From assembly GCA_030604135.1 (NCBI GenBank), contig JAUVWL010000003.1:1-64000 (forward strand): DNA of 64,000 nt, written 5' to 3'. Position numbers and translations under genes: made by a program. Under the pieces are notes generated by a model, which was not told the origin of the DNA, did no database searches, and saw nothing but the letters and a program-made list of their open reading frames with translations. This document shows, piece after piece, positions 59,883 to 64,000 of this stretch. Numbering within the stretch: the first letter of the stretch is position 1; the number at the start of each line of letters is the position of its first letter. The DNA is from Burkholderiales bacterium. GTDB taxonomy: Bacteria; Pseudomonadota; Gammaproteobacteria; Burkholderiales; Burkholderiaceae_C.

Positions 59883-61265
59883 TCAGCCCAGGCCGGCTCT
59901 GGCCTGGGCTGATGTCGGATGCACGCGCTGGATGGGGGCGGCACTGACCGCGGCTTGCGAGCGCTCACGCACCTCGTCCATCAGGGCGCGGGCATCCCAG
60001 TCCACCGGCCAGCCTTGCCACAGGCGCAGGCGCCCTTGCACCATCACCGCCTCGATCTGGCTGCGGCCGGCCAGGCGGACCATTTCCCAACCCAGGTCCC
60101 ACGACGGCGTCAGTTCGGGCGCGTCCAGGTCGATGAGCAGGCAGTCGGCCGCCAGACCGGTGGCCACGCGCCCGGTGGTGCGCGACAGGCCACAGGCATC
60201 GGCGCCCCAGGCGCTGGCCATGGCCAGCCAGGTCCAGCCCGCGCCGCAGGAGAAGTCACCAGCCGGCAGGCCGAAGGCCAGGCGTTGCGCGGTCTCGGCC
60301 GCGTCCATCAGGCGGAAAGCGTCGCTGCGGGTGCCGTCGGTGCCCAGTCCCAGGCGGATGCCCAGGGCCTGCATCTGCAGGGCCGGGGCCACGGCGTTGC
60401 CTTTCCAGCTGCTGGCCACCGGGTTGTAGCTGACGGCGGCACCGCTGTCGCGCAGCAGCACCAGCTCGCCCGGCGTGAGCATGGTCGCGTGCGCGGCCAG
60501 CAGCTCTGGGCCCAGCGCGCCGGCGTGGTGCAGCACCTGCAGTGGCCGACGGCCACGGGCGATCAGTGAGCGCTCGATGGACGCCAGGTGTTCGTTGACG
60601 TGCACCTGGAACACCGCGCCGGCTTCGCGGCACAGCTGGGCGACGCGTGCGAGCATGGCGTCGCTGCCGGCCTCGGGAATCGATACCGCCAGCGAGGGGT
60701 GGATCAGAGCTGAAGGTCGAGGTGCAGACAGGTGTTGCTCGGCCGCGCGAACCGTGGCCAGGGCGTCTGCGGGTTCGGCACCGGCGTCGTTGCAGGTGCG
60801 CGCCAGCACGCAGCGGATGCCGGTGCTGTGCACCGCGGCTTCGATGGCGTCCAGCCCGGCATCGGAACGGGTGCCGGCGTCGCAGACGGTGGTGAAGCCC
60901 CCGCGCAGCGCCTCCAGGCAGGCCAGTTGCGACGACAGCTGCAGGTCGCGGTCGTCCAGGTGCTGTTCCAGCGGCACCCAGATGCGGCGGAAGATTTCAG
61001 ACGGCTCACCAAAGGCCAGGGCCTTGCCATAGGCCTGGGTCAGGTGGTGGTGGGTGTCGACGAAGCCGGGCATGAGCAGCCGGCGCGGCAGCACCGTCGG
61101 CTCCAGCTCAGGGTAGCGCTGTTGCAGCAGCTCGGCCGGGCCGACATCGGCAAACATGCCGTCGCGGATGAGCACGGCGTGGGCCGGCAGGGGCACCTCG
61201 TCGATGAGGGTGTATTCGGGCAGCAGCAGCTGTTCGTTGCGGCCCAGGGCGTCACGCAGGTTCAT
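59883..61265 (-). CDS. Amidohydrolase, 8-oxoguanine deaminase/AtzB-like (COG0402 family)
   Basis: 460 residues. Metal-dependent deaminase or chlorohydrolase. Metal ligands are in PGFVDTHHHLTQ (near residue 65), HVNEH, AAHATML and GLGTDGTRSDA. The THHHL form resembles 8-oxoguanine deaminase and AtzB-type enzymes more than cytosine deaminase. The substrate is unknown. It is followed by a TSUP transporter gene and a Bug receptor gene on the same strand, with a GntR regulator divergent, suggesting a catabolic cluster for a nitrogen heterocycle or similar compound (inference). Confidence 0.82.
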   Translation of the reverse strand: MNLRDALGRNEQLLLPEYTLIDEVPLPAHAVLIRDGMFADVGPAELLQQRYPELEPTVLPRRLLMPGFVDTHHHLTQAYGKALAFGEPSEIFRRIWVPLEQHLDDRDLQLSSQLACLEALRGGFTTVCDAGTRSDAGLDAIEAAVHSTGIRCVLARTCNDAGAEPADALATVRAAEQHLSAPRPSALIHPSLAVSIPEAGSDAMLARVAQLCREAGAVFQVHVNEHLASIERSLIARGRRPLQVLHHAGALGPELLAAHATMLTPGELVLLRDSGAAVSYNPVASSWKGNAVAPALQMQALGIRLGLGTDGTRSDAFRLMDAAETAQRLAFGLPAGDFSCGAGWTWLAMASAWGADACGLSRTTGRVATGLAADCLLIDLDAPELTPSWDLGWEMVRLAGRSQIEAVMVQGRLRLWQGWPVDWDARALMDEVRERSQAAVSAAPIQRVHPTSAQARAGLG

Positions 61266-61270
61266 GGTGT

Positions 61271-62005
61271 TCAGAAGATCAGCAGCCAGACGCCGGTGGC
61301 GGCCAGCACGGTGCCGGTGAGGGCGAGCAATGGAGCCTGGCCGGTGCGGCGGGCCAGCGCGCGACCGGCCAGTGCGCCCAGCAGCAGCACGCCGGCCAGG
61401 GCGGCGCCCAGCCAGCCATCGATGCGGCCGGCCACCAGGTGGGTGGCACTGGCCGACAGGGCAATGGGAATCTGAATCGCCTGTGCGGTGGTCACCGAGG
61501 CCAGCATGGGCTGGCGCATCAGCAGCAGGATGGGCAGCAGCATCACCGGCCCGCCGGTGCCCGACAGCGCCGAGCCTGTGCCCACCAGCAGACCCAGTGG
61601 CAGCACCAGGCCCGGTTTCAGGCGCAGGGCGCCGACGTCGGACGGTGTGCCGCGCTGCCACAGGCGCAGCGCCTGCAAACCCGAGAGCAGGGCCAGGCCA
61701 CCGATCCACATGCGCAGCCAGGACCCCGGCACGGCAGCGGCCAGGGTCGCCCCGACGGCGGCCCCCACCAGGGCGCCCACCAGCAGCCGCGTGTCGGCCC
61801 GGGGCAGGCGCCAGTGGGGGGCACGCCAGGACAGCACCGTGATCAGGCCGGTGACCAGAAAGGCCAGGCTGGACGCTGCAATGGCTTCGGGCAAGGGCAC
61901 ATCCAGCCAGGCGGTGATGGCCGGCACGACCAGCACGCCACCGATTGACGTCGCACCGATGGCCAGGCCGGCCAGGGCCACGGTGAACCAGGCCAGCAAG
62001 GTCAT
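61271..62005 (-). CDS. TSUP (TauE/SafE) family transporter
   Basis: 244 residues and seven or eight membrane helices. It has TSIGGVLVVPAITAWLDVPLPEAIAASSLAFLVTGLI and, later, GTGSALSGTGGPVMLLPILLLMRQP, the duplicated TSUP signature. TSUP proteins are transporters, mostly thought to move sulfonates, sulfite or organic anions. It lies 5 bases from the amidohydrolase start and is likely to be in its operon. Confidence 0.85.
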   Translation of the reverse strand: MTLLAWFTVALAGLAIGATSIGGVLVVPAITAWLDVPLPEAIAASSLAFLVTGLITVLSWRAPHWRLPRADTRLLVGALVGAAVGATLAAAVPGSWLRMWIGGLALLSGLQALRLWQRGTPSDVGALRLKPGLVLPLGLLVGTGSALSGTGGPVMLLPILLLMRQPMLASVTTAQAIQIPIALSASATHLVAGRIDGWLGAALAGVLLLGALAGRALARRTGQAPLLALTGTVLAATGVWLLIF

Positions 62006-62042
62006 CGCGTCGGCCGGTGGGCGGGCATGGGGCAGGTGTGTG

Positions 62043-63038
62043 TCACTCGGGCTGGATGGCCGCGGCCTTGACGGCGGCAGCCAGGTTTTCGCGTTCGCGT
62101 TGCAGCAGCTGGGCAAAGGCGTCGCGCTCGACGAACAGCGGCTTCAGACCCGCGGTCTGCATGCGCGCGGCCAGTGCCGGATCGGCCAGGGTTTCGCCCA
62201 TGGCGGAAGCCAGCTTGGCCACGATGGGGGCCGGCGTGCCCGTCGGGGCCAGCAGGCCGTACCAGGAGTCGACGTCGACCGCCTGCAAACCCGGCGTTTC
62301 GGCCAGGGCCGGCAGCTCGGGCAAGGCGTCCCAGCGCTTTTGCGAGGTCACGCCATAAGCCTTGACCCGGTTGTCGGCAATGAAGGGCTGTGCCAGCGAC
62401 AGCGGCATGACGGCCAGTTCGATGCGCCCGGCCGCCAGGTCGGTGAGCACCTGCGGGCCGTTGCGGAAGGGCACGTGCTGGATGTCCACGCCACCTGCGA
62501 GCTTGATGATCTCGGCTGCCAGGTGCATGGAAGTGCCAACGCCGTCGGTGCCGTAGTTGAGCTTGCCGGGCGCCTGGCGTGCCATGGCCAGCACCTCGTT
62601 GGTGCTGTTGGCACCCAGTTGGGGACTGCCGATGAGTACAAACGGCGAGCTGGCCACCGTGGCCACGGGTGCGAAGTCCTTGAGGGCGTCGTAGCGCACG
62701 ATGGAGGGCTTGACCAGCGGGGCGACGTTGATCGGGCTGGCCACCGCGAACAGCAGGGTGTAGCCGTCGGCCGTGGCGCGGGCGGCGCGCTGGGTGCCGA
62801 TGGTGCCCGACGCGCCGGCCACGTTCTCGACCACGAAATTCTGTTTCAGTCGTTCGCTCAGGCTCTGCAGAACCAAGCGGGCCGCCGAGTCGACGCTGCC
62901 TCCGGGTGCGAAAGGAACAATCACCGTCACCGGGCGGCTCGGGTAGTCGGCGGGGGCCTGGGCCTGCACCAGGCCGGTGGCGCAGGCGAGGGCGCTTGCG
63001 ATGAACAGGCGGCGGGAGGGGGTGGTCAGCGTGAACAT
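62043..63038 (-). CDS. Bug-family (TctC-like) tripartite tricarboxylate receptor protein
   Basis: 331 residues. Periplasmic solute-binding protein with a signal peptide ending about ATGLVQAQA, then YPSRPVTVIVPFAPGGSVDSAARL, the Bug signature. It also has FRNGPQVLTDLAAGRIELAVM. Bug proteins are numerous in Burkholderiales and usually capture carboxylates. No tctA or tctB partner is visible. It lies 38 bases upstream of the TSUP gene and is divergent from the GntR regulator. Confidence 0.9.
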   Translation of the reverse strand: MFTLTTPSRRLFIASALACATGLVQAQAPADYPSRPVTVIVPFAPGGSVDSAARLVLQSLSERLKQNFVVENVAGASGTIGTQRAARATADGYTLLFAVASPINVAPLVKPSIVRYDALKDFAPVATVASSPFVLIGSPQLGANSTNEVLAMARQAPGKLNYGTDGVGTSMHLAAEIIKLAGGVDIQHVPFRNGPQVLTDLAAGRIELAVMPLSLAQPFIADNRVKAYGVTSQKRWDALPELPALAETPGLQAVDVDSWYGLLAPTGTPAPIVAKLASAMGETLADPALAARMQTAGLKPLFVERDAFAQLLQRERENLAAAVKAAAIQPE

Positions 63039-63092
63039 GGGACACTCCTGTCTGGACAAAAGGGAACGCGAGGCACCATACTGGTGAGCATT

Positions 63093-63112
63093 TAACTTGA
63101 TATAACAAGTTA
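63093..63112. promoter_or_regulatory. Dyad operator candidate between the Bug and GntR genes
   Basis: TAACTTG (63093-63099) and CAAGTTA (63106-63112) are perfect 7-bp arms with a 6-base spacer. It lies 41 bases before the GntR start and 55 before the Bug gene. It is a good candidate for the GntR (HutC-type) site controlling both directions. Confidence 0.5.
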
Positions 63113-63152
63113 TGACAAGACAAGCAAACTTCGGGCCAGTGAGGAGGTGAGG

Positions 63153-63902
63153 GTGGCTGAACTGAACAGAGGCGTGGTACCGCCCGACGGCTCCCACCTC
63201 ACCTTGCGCGCGCGCCTGCGCGAGAGTCTGCGCCAGCAGATCGTTGGCGGCCACTGGAAAACCGACGACCGGCTGCCCAGCGAAAACGAGCTGATGCAAA
63301 GCACCGGCATGAGCCGCATCACGGTGCGCCAGGCGCTGGCCGACCTGGCGGCGGACGGGCTGATCGTGCGTGTGCAGGGCAAAGGTTCGTTTGTGGCACC
63401 GGCACCGGTGCGCCAGGAGCTCTCGCGCCTGCAAGGCCTGTCGGAGGCCCTGGCCCATCAGGGACGGGCGGTGCACACCCGTGTGCTGTTTCTGGGTGCA
63501 TCCGTCTGGCCGGCCCGGGTGGCCGAGGCCATGGGCACCGAATCAGGTACTCCCTGCGTGGAGCTGCGGACGCTGCGTTTTGCCGACGGCCGCCCGCTCT
63601 CGTTCAACACCACCTGGATCGATCAGTCGGTGGGACAGGGCATCGACGTGCAGGCGCTGGAGGGCACCGACCTGCTCACCCTTTACGAAACCGGGCACCC
63701 GCTGCGCGTGGCGCAGGCCTGGGTGGACATCCGGGCTGCCCTGGCCACCCCCGAGCAAGGCCAGCAGCTGCAGCTGGGCGCACCCGCGGCCGTGCTGCAG
63801 GTGGACCGCAGCGTGTTCGCGGCGGCGGGCCGACCGCTGCACTTCGAGTCCAGCGTCTACCGGGCCGACGCCTTCACCTACCGGTTGGAACTGGCGCGCT
63901 GA
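63153..63902 (+). CDS. GntR-family (HutC/UTRA) transcriptional regulator
   Basis: 249 residues from GTG 63153, with GAGGAGG 6 bases upstream; a GTG two codons earlier is possible. It has a winged helix-turn-helix (LPSENELMQSTGMSRITVRQALADLAADGLI) and a UTRA effector domain ending AFTYRLELAR. It is divergent from the Bug receptor gene and presumably represses the Bug/TSUP/amidohydrolase run until its substrate is present. Confidence 0.88.
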   Translation: MAELNRGVVPPDGSHLTLRARLRESLRQQIVGGHWKTDDRLPSENELMQSTGMSRITVRQALADLAADGLIVRVQGKGSFVAPAPVRQELSRLQGLSEALAHQGRAVHTRVLFLGASVWPARVAEAMGTESGTPCVELRTLRFADGRPLSFNTTWIDQSVGQGIDVQALEGTDLLTLYETGHPLRVAQAWVDIRAALATPEQGQQLQLGAPAAVLQVDRSVFAAAGRPLHFESSVYRADAFTYRLELAR

Positions 63903-64000
63903 CCCCGGTACTTCCCACACAAACCCGATCGATTCCCCACACAAACCCCATCATCCCCACAAACAGGCCAGCGAACATTCCCTGCACAACAACACAGGAG
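63903..64000. other. Right-hand edge after gntR
   Basis: 98 bases with no gene. A CCCACACAAACCC-like phrase recurs two or three times (63914-63955). The window ends in CACAGGAG, which looks like a ribosome binding site, so a plus-strand gene probably starts just beyond base 64000. Confidence 0.5.

Overview
The window is 64 kb of dense, GC-rich bacterial chromosome with about 68 protein genes. It has no rRNA, tRNA, prophage, insertion sequence or CRISPR array that I can see. Gene order and protein style point to a betaproteobacterium of the Burkholderiales, most like Comamonadaceae (Hydrogenophaga/Acidovorax type). The pointers are rpmF-plsX-fabHDG-acpP-fabF-rpoE-rseAB-degP-lepA-lepB-rnc-era-recO-pdxJ-acpS-nagZ, then accD-trpABF-truA-fimV-asd-leuBDC, then gltA-sdhEBADC facing mdh-acnB, plus a Bug-type receptor. 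The genus is an inference.

Layout. 1-2.9 kb: purine uptake and urate oxidation, with a truncated NCS2 permease divergent from puuD and candidate GTATAC operators between them. 3-5 kb: glutathione-dependent formaldehyde detoxification (frmA, fghA). 5-7 kb: HAD phosphatase, Rieske protein and SppA peptidase. 7-9 kb: galE and galU. 9.1-10.5 kb: a tetrapyrrole-methylase-fold methyltransferase and a Maf pyrophosphatase. 10.7-17.4 kb: yceD, rpmF and fatty-acid synthesis. 17.6-22.4 kb: the sigma-E envelope-stress module. 22.4-31.1 kb: lepA, lepB, rnc, era, recO, pdxJ, acpS and nagZ. 31.1-40.5 kb (minus strand): LON-domain protein, accD, trpA, trpB, trpF, truA, fimV and asd. 40.9-43.3 kb: small envelope proteins, several unknown. 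43.3-48 kb (minus): leuB, leuD, a repeat lipoprotein, leuC and a LysR regulator. 48.1-54.3 kb (minus): gltA, sdhE, sdhBADC and a GntR regulator. 54.4-59.2 kb: mdh, a CitE-like lyase and acnB. 59.4-64 kb: a fasciclin protein, then an amidohydrolase, TSUP transporter, Bug receptor and GntR regulator that look like a small catabolic cluster of unknown substrate.

Most genes are housekeeping. The less expected signals are outside the annotated genes. A 33-codon open frame upstream of asd ends in a run of aspartate-family amino acids and is followed by overlapping hairpins, which looks like an attenuator. A compact two-hairpin transcript candidate with a strong terminator sits before lepA. There is a 26-nt perfect palindrome after degP, an 84-bp tandem repeat between era and recO, and a family of intergenic hairpin repeats recurring in the leu, sdh and mdh regions. 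Dyad operators lie upstream of mdh/gntR, the leu-linked lysR and the terminal gntR.
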